Of a stretch of DNA of 64,000 bases, positions 43,425-51,974 are shown one piece after another; the first letter of the stretch is position 1, and each line of letters begins with the position of its first letter. Source of the DNA: Lachnospiraceae bacterium (lineage in GTDB: Bacteria > Bacillota_A > Clostridia > Lachnospirales > Lachnospiraceae); the NCBI GenBank assembly GCA_017522685.1, contig JAFWYN010000018.1, forward strand, positions 76,500-140,499. Reading direction: 5' to 3'. The notes below the pieces were generated by a model, which was not told the DNA's origin, ran no database searches, and was given only the letters and a program-made list of their open reading frames with translations. The translations under genes and the position numbers were made by a program.

Positions 43425-43442
43425 GTATTCTAATCACTCCCA

Positions 43443-44213
43443 TTACTTCAATGCCCGTACATCATGGAAAAACCATACCTTAATGTTAAACTCCTTCACA
43501 GAACTTGAGCAGTAAGGACACTCCTTATTTCCCAGCACATTGATGGCACCGCCGCAATTAGGACAAATCATGGAATAGCCCACGCTATCCATTCCCTCCA
43601 CCAATGCACGGTCCTGTATGTAACAAAGCTCCACATTATATCGGTTCTGTGTAAGCCTGTCCTTCTTGCCTTTTATAATCTTACCATCCTTTTCCAGATA
43701 GGTAATATGTGCTACGGAAGACTGGAATACAATGGTGGTTCGTCCTCGCTCCTTAAGGTATCGGTGTATCTCCGTCCGATGTATCTTTATCTGTTCAAAG
43801 CGTTCATGACAGCCGTCATTCTGTAACGCCCTTATCTTCATGTCTAATTTATCTTTCAATTCTTCGGTCACATCCACTGTATCCAACACGCCGGGATTTT
43901 CTTCATGGATGCCCTGCAGATAGGCGCGAAGTACACCTTCCGCCCTGCGCTTCATCTCATCATAATGAAATTCGGGAAAGTCCCGCATAATTTGTGGCAA
44001 ATAAAGGCTGGTGGCACCGGATACTGATTTCGGGGTGGAAGCATACTCCGCTTCCTGTCTGCGAATCCCCTCGCCCAAATTGTCCGTACCAAATAACATC
44101 CTGGAAAACTCTCTGGTTTTCTTGCGTAAATATCGTATTCCCAGATAAATCCCCAATAGGATCACCAATATTAAAACCAGCACTATTATCAAACCAATCA
44201 TTCCGGATTTCAT
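43443..44213 (-). CDS. Tim44-like domain membrane protein with zinc ribbon
   Basis: The protein has about 256 residues. An N-terminal membrane helix (GMIGLIIVLVLILVILLGIYLGI) is followed by a basic juxtamembrane stretch. A Tim44-like alpha/beta domain (about 70-215) has LYLPQIMRDFPEFHYDEMKRRAEGVLRAYLQGI and then IHRTEIHRYLKERGRTTIVFQSSVAHITYL. A C-terminal zinc ribbon follows (CPNCGGAINVLGNKECPYC). ATG 44213 is 8 bases from GAGG; ATG 44219 is also possible. It lies between the SPFH gene and pcrA. Function unknown; the shared zinc ribbons suggest it works with the SPFH protein. Confidence 0.68.
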   Translation of the reverse strand: MKSGMIGLIIVLVLILVILLGIYLGIRYLRKKTREFSRMLFGTDNLGEGIRRQEAEYASTPKSVSGATSLYLPQIMRDFPEFHYDEMKRRAEGVLRAYLQGIHEENPGVLDTVDVTEELKDKLDMKIRALQNDGCHERFEQIKIHRTEIHRYLKERGRTTIVFQSSVAHITYLEKDGKIIKGKKDRLTQNRYNVELCYIQDRALVEGMDSVGYSMICPNCGGAINVLGNKECPYCSSSVKEFNIKVWFFHDVRALK

Positions 44214-44238
44214 TACCATTTCCTCTTTAACCACAGTA

Positions 44239-44261
44239 TGGCGGAGCAAAATGCTCCGCCA
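44239..44261. other. Intercistronic hairpin between the SPFH and Tim44-like genes
   Basis: TGGCGGAGCA / TGCTCCGCCA, a perfect 10-bp stem over AAA, without a T-run. It may stabilise or process the mRNA rather than terminate it. Confidence 0.6.
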
Positions 44262-44288
44262 ACCATTGTACTATCTCTTTCGAATTTT

Positions 44289-45692
44289 TTATCTGATATC
44301 GTTATCATCAAAAATATCGCCGCATTCCGGACAGAATTTCGGAGGCTTAGCAGGATCTTCCGGCTCCCAGCCACACTTGTCACATTTGTACAAGGGTGCA
44401 CCCTCCGGTTTCTTGGTACCGCAATTCTGGCAGAACTTGCCTTGGTTTACAGAACCGCACTGGCATGTCCAGCCTGCCGCTGCCGGCTTAGGCTTACCGC
44501 ATTCCTCACAGAACTTGCCTCGATTGTCGCTCTTACCGCATTCACAAGTCCAACCAAGTACGGGCGCCTGCATCTGAGGTGCCTGCTGCACGGGCTGCTG
44601 TGCATAAGCATTATTCATCATATTATTGTTCATCATGTTATTACCGGGCATCATATTGTTGCCGCCCATCATATTGCCCATCATGTTCATGGCCATCATG
44701 CCCATCATGCCACTCATAGGATCGGTACCACCACCGTTAGCGCCGCCACCTAAGCTGGAATTGCCGATAAACTGATTGATTGCTTCTCTGTTTTGAACTG
44801 CTTTCTGGTTCATGGTTGCATCTAAGGTCTGAGAACCGCTCACATACATCATGGACTCATTCCATCTGTTCAATTCATCACGAACATCATTGGACAGGTT
44901 CGGAACGATAGTCATGGAGGTCATGATAATACCTCTGTCAGCCTCCCAAATCTGGCTCAACTGCTGCTGCATGTTCATGCAGATTTCTTCATGATAGTTG
45001 CCGATTTCATAAGGCATTACACCCTTCGCCGCAATAGGTGCCAAAGCGCCTGTCAGCTTAGAAACCACTTCTCTCTTCATATTGTTCAGCAGAAGCTGAC
45101 ATTCTTCATCGTCCTTAGTGAACTCATCCTTCACATTACCGCAAACATTCTTGTAGAACATCAAAGGATCTGAGATACGGAATACATATTCACCATTGCA
45201 CTTCAACACGGTATCATACTCATAGCCTGATTTCTTATGTACAATATGAAAATCAATAGGAGTAGATGTACCGAAAAGATTGCCACGGATATCCTTCTTG
45301 TTGATAAAATATACTCTCTGGTCGCCGCCCACATTGCCGGCAAAGGTAAATCTTTCCCAAGCTTCCTTAAAGGTATTCTTGATATTCTCACCTAAGTCAC
45401 CGTACAAAAGGCTGGGCTGGGAAGAAGTATCATATACGAAAACACCTGCTTCCGCACAGAAGTCTACTACTGCACCCTGCTCCACGATAATCATAAACTG
45501 GCCTTCATTTACCGCAATATGAGAACCGTTACTGATAACATTATCATTGCCCTTGTTATTATTATTGGGATTATTCTTCTTACCCCTTCTCATCAAAACA
45601 TCACTGGGTAATGTATCACAATAGAAATACTCACGCCACTGATCTGCCAACAAGGAACTGATAGAATCTTTTGCTGCTCTGATTAAACCCAT
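44289..45692 (-). CDS. SPFH-domain protein with low-complexity linker and three zinc ribbons
   Basis: The protein has 467 residues. Residues 1-300 are an SPFH/band-7-type domain (NEGQFMIIVEQGAVVDFCAEAGVFVYD, VYFINKKDIRGNLFGTSTPIDF), of the group sometimes named after a poxvirus 'virion core protein'. Residues 310-385 are a Met/Asn/Gly/Gln-rich linker. Three C-terminal zinc ribbons follow (CECGK...CEECG, CQCGS...CQNCG, CDKCGWE...CPECG). The function is unknown. SPFH proteins assemble into membrane-associated oligomers. It is the first gene of a run continuing through the Tim44-like protein and pcrA, behind a clear promoter. Confidence 0.82.
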   Translation of the reverse strand: MGLIRAAKDSISSLLADQWREYFYCDTLPSDVLMRRGKKNNPNNNNKGNDNVISNGSHIAVNEGQFMIIVEQGAVVDFCAEAGVFVYDTSSQPSLLYGDLGENIKNTFKEAWERFTFAGNVGGDQRVYFINKKDIRGNLFGTSTPIDFHIVHKKSGYEYDTVLKCNGEYVFRISDPLMFYKNVCGNVKDEFTKDDEECQLLLNNMKREVVSKLTGALAPIAAKGVMPYEIGNYHEEICMNMQQQLSQIWEADRGIIMTSMTIVPNLSNDVRDELNRWNESMMYVSGSQTLDATMNQKAVQNREAINQFIGNSSLGGGANGGGTDPMSGMMGMMAMNMMGNMMGGNNMMPGNNMMNNNMMNNAYAQQPVQQAPQMQAPVLGWTCECGKSDNRGKFCEECGKPKPAAAGWTCQCGSVNQGKFCQNCGTKKPEGAPLYKCDKCGWEPEDPAKPPKFCPECGDIFDDNDIR

Positions 45693-45733
45693 AATTTATC
45701 CTCCACCTTTCATTTTTGAAATCCATCGAGTCT

Positions 45734-45762
45734 ATTTTACCAAAAATCACAATATTACTCAA
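45734..45762 (-). promoter_or_regulatory. Promoter of the SPFH operon
   Basis: TTGAGT (45757-45762), 17-base spacer and TAAAAT (45734-45739) on the minus strand. GGTGGAGG lies close before the ATG at 45692. Confidence 0.7.
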
Positions 45763-45874
45763 CAGATTTACAAATTTTCTTTACAAAATCTTTTCTATAC
45801 CTTAAACTGGATATAGTTGATGAAAATCGCCTTTTCATCTAAATACATCATACTATACCAGAGAGGAATTTTCC

Positions 45875-46360
45875 ATGAGTAAAAAAGCTACGAAAGCAGC
45901 CGATAATATGTACTATCTTGCACGTTGCGAGGCCGCAGAGTGCAATTCCGATTTTTCCAGCCGTGAGAAAGCCGCTGAAATCGTAGGAATTGACCGCACC
46001 AGGCTGGCACGTATTGAATTAGATACCATAGCGCCCTATCCCGAGGAAGTAAAAGCCATGGCAGAAGCCTACAACACTCCCGAACTTTGCAATTCTTACT
46101 GCGCTCGAGAATGTCCTATAGGAAAGGATAATATCACTGAGGTTACTATAGATGATTTTGACCGTCTGGCATTAAAGGTTTTAGGTTCCTTGAAAGATAT
46201 TGATTCCTTGAGGGCCTCCCTGATTTCCATATCGGAGGATGGTTACATTGATGAATCCGAACAGCCTGCTTTTCAGGAAATTCTGGATTCCTTGGAGAAA
46301 ATCAGTACCAATGCCAAAGCGTTACAGCTCTGGGCCATGAAAAATATACGTTTGAAATAA
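45875..46360 (+). CDS. XRE-type helix-turn-helix protein
   Basis: The protein has 161 residues. Residues 10-65 form an HTH (REKAAEIVGIDRTRLARIELDTIAPYPEEVKAMAEAY), slightly shorter than a standard XRE domain. A Cys cluster CNSYCARECPIG (near 75-86) follows, then a helical C-terminus of about 70 residues (LKDIDSLRASLISISEDGYIDESEQPAFQEILDSLEKI). Proteins like this are common in Clostridia with no assigned role. The Cys cluster could bind a metal or sense redox. RBS GAGAGGAA precedes the start. The gene downstream (60-bp gap, same strand) is a solute-binding protein. Confidence 0.78.
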   Translation: MSKKATKAADNMYYLARCEAAECNSDFSSREKAAEIVGIDRTRLARIELDTIAPYPEEVKAMAEAYNTPELCNSYCARECPIGKDNITEVTIDDFDRLALKVLGSLKDIDSLRASLISISEDGYIDESEQPAFQEILDSLEKISTNAKALQLWAMKNIRLK

Positions 46361-46420
46361 CAAGAACATATTTCCCAACCCGTAATATAATAAAGCATCG
46401 AGACAATTTGGAGGACTCTT

Positions 46421-47437
46421 ATGAAAAAGCATTTTCGCTTATGCTTCACCTACTCCCTGATGCTTATATTACTGGTTGGGACTTTTTGTAGTTGCGGCAA
46501 AAAGAATAATTCTACTACCGATTCCCTGACTTCCGTCACTTTGAACGAAGTGGCACATTCTATTTTCTACGCACCCATGTATGTGGCTATAGAAGAAGGC
46601 TATTTTGCCGAGGAAGGCATCGACCTGACTCTTGTAACAGGCTTCGGTGCAGACAAAACCATGACCGCAGTACTTACAGGCGAGGCCGAAATCGGGTTCA
46701 TGGGAAGTGAAGGAACCATCTATACTTATGCAGGCGGTACAAAGGACTATGTGGTAAACTTTGCCCAACTGACACAGCGTGCGGGCAATTTTCTGGTTTC
46801 CAGAGAACCCATAGAGAATTTCACATGGGATATGCTGAAGGACAAAACCGTACTGGGTGGCAGAGCCGGCGGTATGCCTCAGATGGTATTTGAATATATC
46901 CTGAACAAAAATGGTATCGACCCTGTTAATGACTTAATGATTGACCAAAGCATCGATTTCGGTTCCACAGCCGCTGCGTTTTCCGGCGGCGATGCTGATT
47001 TCACGGTAGAATTTGAACCCCATGCCACCGCTTTGGAAGAAAAAGGCGACGGTTATGTGGTAGCTTCCCTGGGCGAAGCATCCGGCTATGTTCCTTATAC
47101 CGCCTTTTGTGCAAAGCAAAGCTATATTGCGGAACATCCTGAAATCATCCAGGCATTTACCAACGCCCTGCAAAAAGGTATGGACTATGTAAACAGCCAT
47201 ACTCCGGAAGAAATTGCCAAGGTAATCGCCCCACAATTTGCTGAAACCGAATTCGATACTCTTACCACCATTATTGCCCGTTATCACGACCAGGATACCT
47301 GGAAGGAAAACCTGATTTTCGAAGAGGATGCCTTTGAACTTCTTCAAAACATCCTGGAGGATTCCGGCGTCTTGGAGAAAAAAGTTCCTTATGAAGATTT
47401 AGTAACAACCGAATTTGCAAAAAAAGCAAAACCCTAA
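46421..47437 (+). CDS. ABC transporter substrate-binding lipoprotein (NMT1/THI5-like)
   Basis: The 338-residue protein has a lipoprotein signal peptide (YSLMLILLVGTFCSCG, lipobox ending at Cys near 25). A periplasmic-binding-protein fold follows, with SVTLNEVAHSIFYAPMYVAIEEGYFAEEGIDLTLVTGFGADKTMTAVLTGEAEIGFMG, the usual opening of NMT1/THI5-like proteins binding pyrimidines, sulfonates, nitrate or riboflavin precursors. The matching permease and ATPase genes are not adjacent, so it must share them with a distant locus. The strong terminator closes this unit at 47446. Confidence 0.85.
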   Translation: MKKHFRLCFTYSLMLILLVGTFCSCGKKNNSTTDSLTSVTLNEVAHSIFYAPMYVAIEEGYFAEEGIDLTLVTGFGADKTMTAVLTGEAEIGFMGSEGTIYTYAGGTKDYVVNFAQLTQRAGNFLVSREPIENFTWDMLKDKTVLGGRAGGMPQMVFEYILNKNGIDPVNDLMIDQSIDFGSTAAAFSGGDADFTVEFEPHATALEEKGDGYVVASLGEASGYVPYTAFCAKQSYIAEHPEIIQAFTNALQKGMDYVNSHTPEEIAKVIAPQFAETEFDTLTTIIARYHDQDTWKENLIFEEDAFELLQNILEDSGVLEKKVPYEDLVTTEFAKKAKP

Positions 47438-47445
47438 CCATAAAA

Positions 47446-47469
47446 AGGGAGACTCTTTCGAGTCTCCCT
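47446..47469. terminator. Bidirectional terminator between convergent genes
   Basis: AGGGAGACTC-TTTC-GAGTCTCCCT, a perfect 10-bp stem with A/T tracts on both sides. It serves the substrate-binding protein and overlaps the last codon of the DUF1836 gene. Confidence 0.88.
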
Positions 47470-48115
47470 ATTTCTCTTCTTCACTATTCTTCTTTTCTGC
47501 TTTCGTGCTTGCTTTAGTGGGTATTTTCTCCTTCATATCGTCTATCAGCTTCTCTATGATAAGCTTTTTAATATATACATCATAGCTCAACAGACAGATA
47601 AAGGAAAACTGATGTAAGAACTCCGCTTCTTTTTCCGGAATCCCTTCAAAAGTAGCCTGGGCAATCTCATACTTCTCCAGCATATCCTTTTTCAGCACTT
47701 CAATTTCTGCTGCTTCCATACTGAAGACTTCTTCATAAATTTCTTTCAGACCAAAATTCTTATCCTTGTTGAAATACTTTTCCGTGAGAGGTTGCAGCAA
47801 AGTCTGTATATCACTAATAGACAGAATGCTCTTAAAATAATAAATAAAAATCAACACCAGCACATGCTCTTTGGAATACTTTTTCTTAATGGGTGGCGGC
47901 AGCAAATCATTCTTGGCATAATTATTAATCATGGTCTTGGTCAGTATTTTATCCTCTTGAGGATACCTGGTAACTGACCGTAGCTTCTTATCCATCAGCG
48001 TGGTCACCTGATCCATGTACAAATCAATATTGGGTATTTCATCCAACTTTATATATTCTAATTTATCCAGACTATCTGTTATACTTTTTAACAAATCCTT
48101 TGTATCCAGTTTCAA
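47468..48115 (-). CDS. DUF1836 protein
   Basis: The 215-residue protein has PNIDLYMDQVTTLMDKKL and DKILTKTMINNYAKNDLLPPPIKKKYSKEHVLVLIFIYYFKSILSISDIQTLL, the signature of DUF1836, a Firmicute family that looks like a MerR-type winged helix followed by a helical region. The C-terminus is Lys/Glu-rich. It probably binds DNA, but the function is not established. It is monocistronic, with its own near-consensus promoter. Confidence 0.82.
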   Translation of the reverse strand: MKLDTKDLLKSITDSLDKLEYIKLDEIPNIDLYMDQVTTLMDKKLRSVTRYPQEDKILTKTMINNYAKNDLLPPPIKKKYSKEHVLVLIFIYYFKSILSISDIQTLLQPLTEKYFNKDKNFGLKEIYEEVFSMEAAEIEVLKKDMLEKYEIAQATFEGIPEKEAEFLHQFSFICLLSYDVYIKKLIIEKLIDDMKEKIPTKASTKAEKKNSEEEK

Positions 48116-48159
48116 CTTTTCGTCCCCTTCCGCATTTATGAAATTATCACTTCCTCTTT

Positions 48160-48188
48160 ATTATATAGTATTCAATACTACATGGCAA
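48160..48188 (-). promoter_or_regulatory. Promoter of the DUF1836 gene
   Basis: TTGCCA (48183-48188), 17-base spacer and TATAAT (48160-48165) on the minus strand, about 45 bp before the ATG at 48115. Confidence 0.78.
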
Positions 48189-48211
48189 CCATTTATTTTT
48201 ATAATTCTCTC

Positions 48212-48240
48212 TTTACTTTATTACTTTAGTATGTTAAAAT
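48212..48240 (+). promoter_or_regulatory. Promoter of the YerC-like gene
   Basis: TTTACT (48212-48217), 17-base spacer and TAAAAT (48235-48240). It is divergent from the DUF1836 promoter, 24 bp away. Confidence 0.65.
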
Positions 48241-48337
48241 TGTAATATCGTAATGTGTTCCATTCACAATACAAATGTATGCAGGAATGAAATGCCGCAG
48301 CTTAACAGATTGAATTGTGGCAGAATGAGAGGGTACT

Positions 48338-48628
48338 ATGAACAAAAAGATTAAAACAGATGCTGTAGATCGCCTTTTTGATGCGATTTTAAGCTTAGAA
48401 AACAAAGAAGAATGTTACAGCTTCTTCGAAGACCTTTGTACGGTCAATGAATTATTATCATTATCACAGCGTTTTGAAGTGGCAGCCATGCTGAAGAACC
48501 GCAATACCTACCTCGAAATCGCTGAAAAGACCGGAGCTTCTACCGCCACCATCAGCCGTGTTAACCGTTCGCTTAACTATGGTAATGACGGATATGATTT
48601 GGTCTTTGCCAGAATTGATAACAAATAA
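48338..48628 (+). CDS. yerC: YerC/YecD-type TrpR-like regulator
   Basis: The 96-residue protein is TrpR-fold: LFDAILSLENKEECYSFFEDLCTVNELLSLSQRFEVAAMLKNRNTYLEIAEKTGASTATISRVNRSLNYG. The C-terminal half is the TrpR-type helix-turn-helix. In B. subtilis the homologue has no firmly known target. The start at 48338 is preceded by GAGAGGG. Followed by a strong terminator. No trp genes are nearby. Confidence 0.88.
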   Translation: MNKKIKTDAVDRLFDAILSLENKEECYSFFEDLCTVNELLSLSQRFEVAAMLKNRNTYLEIAEKTGASTATISRVNRSLNYGNDGYDLVFARIDNK

Positions 48629-48640
48629 CTTTCATAAATC

Positions 48641-48671
48641 AAAAAATGTCGCCCAAAGGGCGACATTTTTT
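48641..48671. terminator. Bidirectional terminator
   Basis: AAAAAATGTCGCCC-AAA-GGGCGACATTTTTT, perfect 14-bp stem between convergent yerC and the M23-like gene. The last base touches the latter's stop codon. Confidence 0.92.
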
Positions 48672-49417
48672 TAGCCGTCTATTTCCATAATATCCATGGG
48701 ATTCATTAAGACTCCGTCCATCTGAATCTGATATTCCAGCTTCAAGCTGGATCTGTCTACCACAAAAATCGTAGCCCCCTGCAACAGGCTTTCATCCTGC
48801 TTCACTTTCGGTTCCTCCGAATTAATGTAGCTTGTCACATATCCGTTTTCATGGTCGATGGTTACTTTGTACCCCACCTCCGGTATCTGTATTATTTCCG
48901 TTACGATTCCGCTTGCGGTTGCTACCACCAGCGCGCCCTCACTTGCCTGGAAAATACATTTTGGATCTGCATCCGTAATTTCTTCAATGGTTGCAGCACC
49001 CGTTATCGGTAACAGGGAAGGATAATACAGCTTTTCAAAGCGCTCCGTTAAGGCATCCAATTCTCCGCCTTTTAACTGCACGGTGGTACTTAAGATTTCT
49101 TTTTCCTGCACTAATTTCTGTATTTCACTTTCCAAGAGTTTGGCATCTTCCTCAGCCTTCGCCTTCTGTACATTCAGCTGTGCTTCCAGATTCTCTGCCA
49201 CCACCTTGTATTCCTCAATTCTTTTGTTAGTAGCTTCCTTTATCTGGTCCTGATACAACAAATACCCAAGACCTGCACCTATCACCACACAAATCGTCAC
49301 TACAATCAACCATAACAACCAGGGGCGTATCTGGAACTGATTGACCTTTGCATCTGCCGCATTGGAAGTCACGATAAACACATGATTCTTTTTTTGTTTT
49401 TGTTTATTTGGTTCCAT
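48671..49417 (-). CDS. Membrane-anchored coiled-coil protein with degenerate M23/LytM domain
   Basis: The protein has 248 residues. A cytoplasmic N-terminus precedes one membrane helix (WLLWLIVVTICVVIGAGLGYLLY, residues 33-55), a coiled coil at about 58-125 (NKRIEEYKVVAENLEAQLNVQKAKAEEDAKLLESEIQKLVQEKE) and a C-terminal beta domain with the M23 progression (FQASEGALVVATASGIVTEIIQIPEVGYKVTIDHENGYVTSYIN). The metal ligands of active LytM enzymes (HxxxD and HxH) are absent, as in EnvC/NlpD-like activators. It probably regulates a cell-wall hydrolase outside the cell. Partner unknown. Confidence 0.75.
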   Translation of the reverse strand: MEPNKQKQKKNHVFIVTSNAADAKVNQFQIRPWLLWLIVVTICVVIGAGLGYLLYQDQIKEATNKRIEEYKVVAENLEAQLNVQKAKAEEDAKLLESEIQKLVQEKEILSTTVQLKGGELDALTERFEKLYYPSLLPITGAATIEEITDADPKCIFQASEGALVVATASGIVTEIIQIPEVGYKVTIDHENGYVTSYINSEEPKVKQDESLLQGATIFVVDRSSLKLEYQIQMDGVLMNPMDIMEIDG

Positions 49418-49522
49418 AACAGAAATCTCCTACAAAATTTTTATCATTTTATCATAGGTACTTCCATTACTCAACCAATTTTATTGTTTTCTTATATTTT
49501 TGGTAAGTTTTACCATATTTAC

Positions 49523-50572
49523 TTAAATGTTAAGCTTCATATCTCCAGGCTTAATCCAGTTCTTTTTACGCATAAATTCAGACACCAATAAAGTCACCGC
49601 CGCCGGCAAAATAAAGTGCATTACCAAAATCAGTATCAATGCCGTACTTACACCTGTTCCCGCTTCTACCATACTGGTATATGCGGAAATCTGTCCCACA
49701 AAACCGGCAGAACCCATACCGGAACCTACCGGATTGCTAACCATCTTAAGCACTGCCGACGCAACAGGTCCCAATACTGCACTGGATACAATGGCCGGGA
49801 TCCATATAATAGGTTTCTTTACGATATTCGGCACCTGAAGCATGGAAGTACCTACTCCCTGTGCAATCAAACCACCCATTTTATTCTCTCTGTAGCTGGC
49901 AACCGCAAAGCCTACCATATTGCAACAACAACCTACCGTAGCCGCACCTGCTGCCAAACCGGTAATTCCCATGCTTACACCGATTGCAGCGGAACTGATA
50001 GGTAATGTAAGTATCATACCCATCAAAACTGAAATAGCCAAACCTCCGATAATCGGATGCTGCTCCACGTTGATATTTACCAGTTGTCCCAACCAGGTCA
50101 TAAAGGTGGTAATAGGGGGACCTACATAAAATCCCACCAGGGAACCTGCCACTATGGAAACCAGTGGTGTGACAATAATATCCACTTTTGTCTTGCCGGA
50201 TACCAGTTGTCCCAGCTTAATACCCACGATAGCCGCCACAAAAGCTCCCAAAGGTTCTCCCGGCTTGCCGATGGCATAGCTTTCCATACTCATAACCGTA
50301 GGAAACGCTCCTATCATACCGGTTACTGCCGCAGAAACCACCACCAACGGGCCACATTTTAATTTCGCCGCCACACCAACACCAATACCGGGGCCGGTCA
50401 GGGTCTTTGCCACATTTCCCATGGTGGTCAGATAAACACCCACTTCACCGCCGATCAAAGTACCCAACTGACAGATAATCGTTCCGATAATCAAAGTAGC
50501 AAACAAGCCCAATGCCATTCCGCTCAAACCGTCAATAAATATTTCATTTAAGAATTTCTTAATCCCTTTCAT
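49523..50572 (-). CDS. PTS transporter IIC-type membrane protein
   Basis: The 349-residue protein is very hydrophobic and Gly-rich with around ten segments (GMALGLFATLIIGTIICQLGTL, VVVSAAVTGMIGAFPTV, PLVSIVAGSLVGFYVGPPI, GLAISVLMGMILTLPISSAAIG). It fits the 'PTS sugar transporter subunit IIC' family found alone in Firmicutes. No IIA or IIB domain is present or adjacent, so transport by group translocation is unproven. Monocistronic. Substrate unknown. Confidence 0.8.
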   Translation of the reverse strand: MKGIKKFLNEIFIDGLSGMALGLFATLIIGTIICQLGTLIGGEVGVYLTTMGNVAKTLTGPGIGVGVAAKLKCGPLVVVSAAVTGMIGAFPTVMSMESYAIGKPGEPLGAFVAAIVGIKLGQLVSGKTKVDIIVTPLVSIVAGSLVGFYVGPPITTFMTWLGQLVNINVEQHPIIGGLAISVLMGMILTLPISSAAIGVSMGITGLAAGAATVGCCCNMVGFAVASYRENKMGGLIAQGVGTSMLQVPNIVKKPIIWIPAIVSSAVLGPVASAVLKMVSNPVGSGMGSAGFVGQISAYTSMVEAGTGVSTALILILVMHFILPAAVTLLVSEFMRKKNWIKPGDMKLNI

Positions 50573-50683
50573 CTCTTCCCTCCATTACCGCTCTGTCGCA
50601 TTAACGCAATATAGATTATCACGTTATTCCTGTTCTGTAAAGAGAAATTATTAAAATTTCATAAAATCTCTCCTATGTTTTCC

Positions 50684-50712
50684 TTTACTTTTTAGGTAAA
50701 ATATGCTATTCT
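50684..50712 (+). promoter_or_regulatory. Likely promoter of the cold-shock gene
   Basis: TTTACT (50684-50689), 17-base spacer and TATTCT (50707-50712). The 5' leader before the ATG at 50760 would be about 40 bases. Confidence 0.5.
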
Positions 50713-50759
50713 TAATATGTTGTAATATACAACGTATATATTTTTTGGAGGTATCTGCA

Positions 50760-50960
50760 ATGAACAAAGGTACAGTAAAGTGGTTTAACAACCAAAAAGG
50801 TTATGGTTTCATCTCTGATGAAGCAGGCAACGATGTTTTCGTACACTACTCAGGCATCAACACCGACGGTTTCAAGTCTTTGGAAGAAGGCGCAGCTGTT
50901 GAATTCGAAGTAGTTAACGGCGAAAAAGGACCTCAGGCTGTAAACGTAACCAAGTTATAA
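50760..50960 (+). CDS. Cold-shock domain protein
   Basis: The 66-residue single-strand nucleic-acid-binding protein has the CSD start [19 protein letters not shown] (RNP1 KGYGFI) and VFVHYSGI (RNP2). It acts as an RNA chaperone in the cytoplasm. ATG 50760 is preceded by TTGGAGG at 7 bases. An ATG at 50703 in the same frame lies within the promoter and is not used. Monocistronic. Confidence 0.95.
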   Translation: MNKGTVKWFNNQKGYGFISDEAGNDVFVHYSGINTDGFKSLEEGAAVEFEVVNGEKGPQAVNVTKL

Positions 50961-51060
50961 GATTCAGTTACTTATAACACCATAATCAGTAACGCGATGT
51001 ACCTGTTTTAATATAATGCTTACATTTATTTTGACATGCAATATCGTTTTATAGGATTAG

Positions 51061-51090
51061 AAAAAGGACTGCTTTCCGCAGTCCCTTTTT
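51061..51090. terminator. Bidirectional terminator between csp and hisA-like genes
   Basis: GGACTGC-TTTCC-GCAGTCC stem flanked by AAAAA and CTTTTTTT. Confidence 0.8.
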
Positions 51091-51096
51091 TTGATT

Positions 51097-51885
51097 CTAT
51101 ATCATTTCATCCTCTTTGATTTTCTCCATCACTCTGGTCCACTCCATCTTGCCGCCAAACAAATCCAGTGCACTTCCTATGGTTACATGCAGACGATTTT
51201 GACCCAATTCCTTTAACAAATCCAAATCCTCATAGCAATGTACACCACCGGCATAGGTAATGGGCAATCCCTGCCACGCTCCCAACAAACGTACCAGTTC
51301 GCATTCAATGCCCCGGGCTTTTCCTTCCACGTCCACCGCATGCACCAAGAACTCATCACAATAGGCCGATAACCTATCCAGAAGCTCTTCACAAACCACT
51401 TCCTCCGTTATCTTTTGCCAACGGTCTGTCACAATCAGATATTCGTCTCCCACCTTCTTACAGCTCAGGTCCAATACCAAATGCTCTTTTCCCACGGCTT
51501 CCACTAATCTTTCCAACCGTTCATAATCAATATTACCGTCATGGAACACATAGGAGGTAACAATAACATGGGATGCTCCTGCCTCCAGAAACTCTCCGGC
51601 ATTTTGGGGATTTATTCCGCCGCCCACCTGCAATCCGCCCGGATATGCCTCCAAAGCAGACAATGCCTGCTTCTTCGTAGCTTCGTAATAATCACTGGTA
51701 ACCGGATTCAACAAAATAATATGGCCGCCCTTAATTCCGGCACTTTGATACAATTTTGCAAAAAATGCCGCATCCTGCTTGGCCACAAAATTCTCCTGTG
51801 CTGCATCATTTACATCCGTCAGACTACCGCCTACGATTTGCTTTACACAGCCGTTATGAATATCTATACAAGGTCTGAATTCCAT
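51097..51885 (-). CDS. hisA: ProFAR isomerase, eukaryotic-type HisA
   Basis: It catalyses the Amadori isomerisation of ProFAR to PRFAR in histidine synthesis (TIM barrel). The 262-residue protein starts FRPCIDIHNGCVKQIVGG and has GGLQVGGGINPQNAGEFLEAGASHVIVTSYVF and LPITYAGGVHCYEDLDLLKELG, with active-site Asp in CIDI. The first Asp/His context (IDIHNGCVKQ) and the long LVLDLSCKK..YLIVTDRWQ insertion resemble the yeast HIS6/plant form rather than ordinary bacterial HisA. It stands alone, apart from any his operon. Confidence is high for the family, lower for the physiological role. Confidence 0.85.
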   Translation of the reverse strand: MEFRPCIDIHNGCVKQIVGGSLTDVNDAAQENFVAKQDAAFFAKLYQSAGIKGGHIILLNPVTSDYYEATKKQALSALEAYPGGLQVGGGINPQNAGEFLEAGASHVIVTSYVFHDGNIDYERLERLVEAVGKEHLVLDLSCKKVGDEYLIVTDRWQKITEEVVCEELLDRLSAYCDEFLVHAVDVEGKARGIECELVRLLGAWQGLPITYAGGVHCYEDLDLLKELGQNRLHVTIGSALDLFGGKMEWTRVMEKIKEDEMI

Positions 51886-51974
51886 ATTTTTTCTCCTAAA
51901 TTTTATGCATAATTTTTCATTTTGTCCACATACTAAGCCTGCAAGTGAATAGTGTAAAAGGAGGTCTCATTATT

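Noticed and set aside
44613..44750. Met/Asn-rich codons of the SPFH gene as a DNA tandem repeat or mobile element
   Set aside because: It is an in-frame low-complexity linker inside a normal protein, without flanking repeats.
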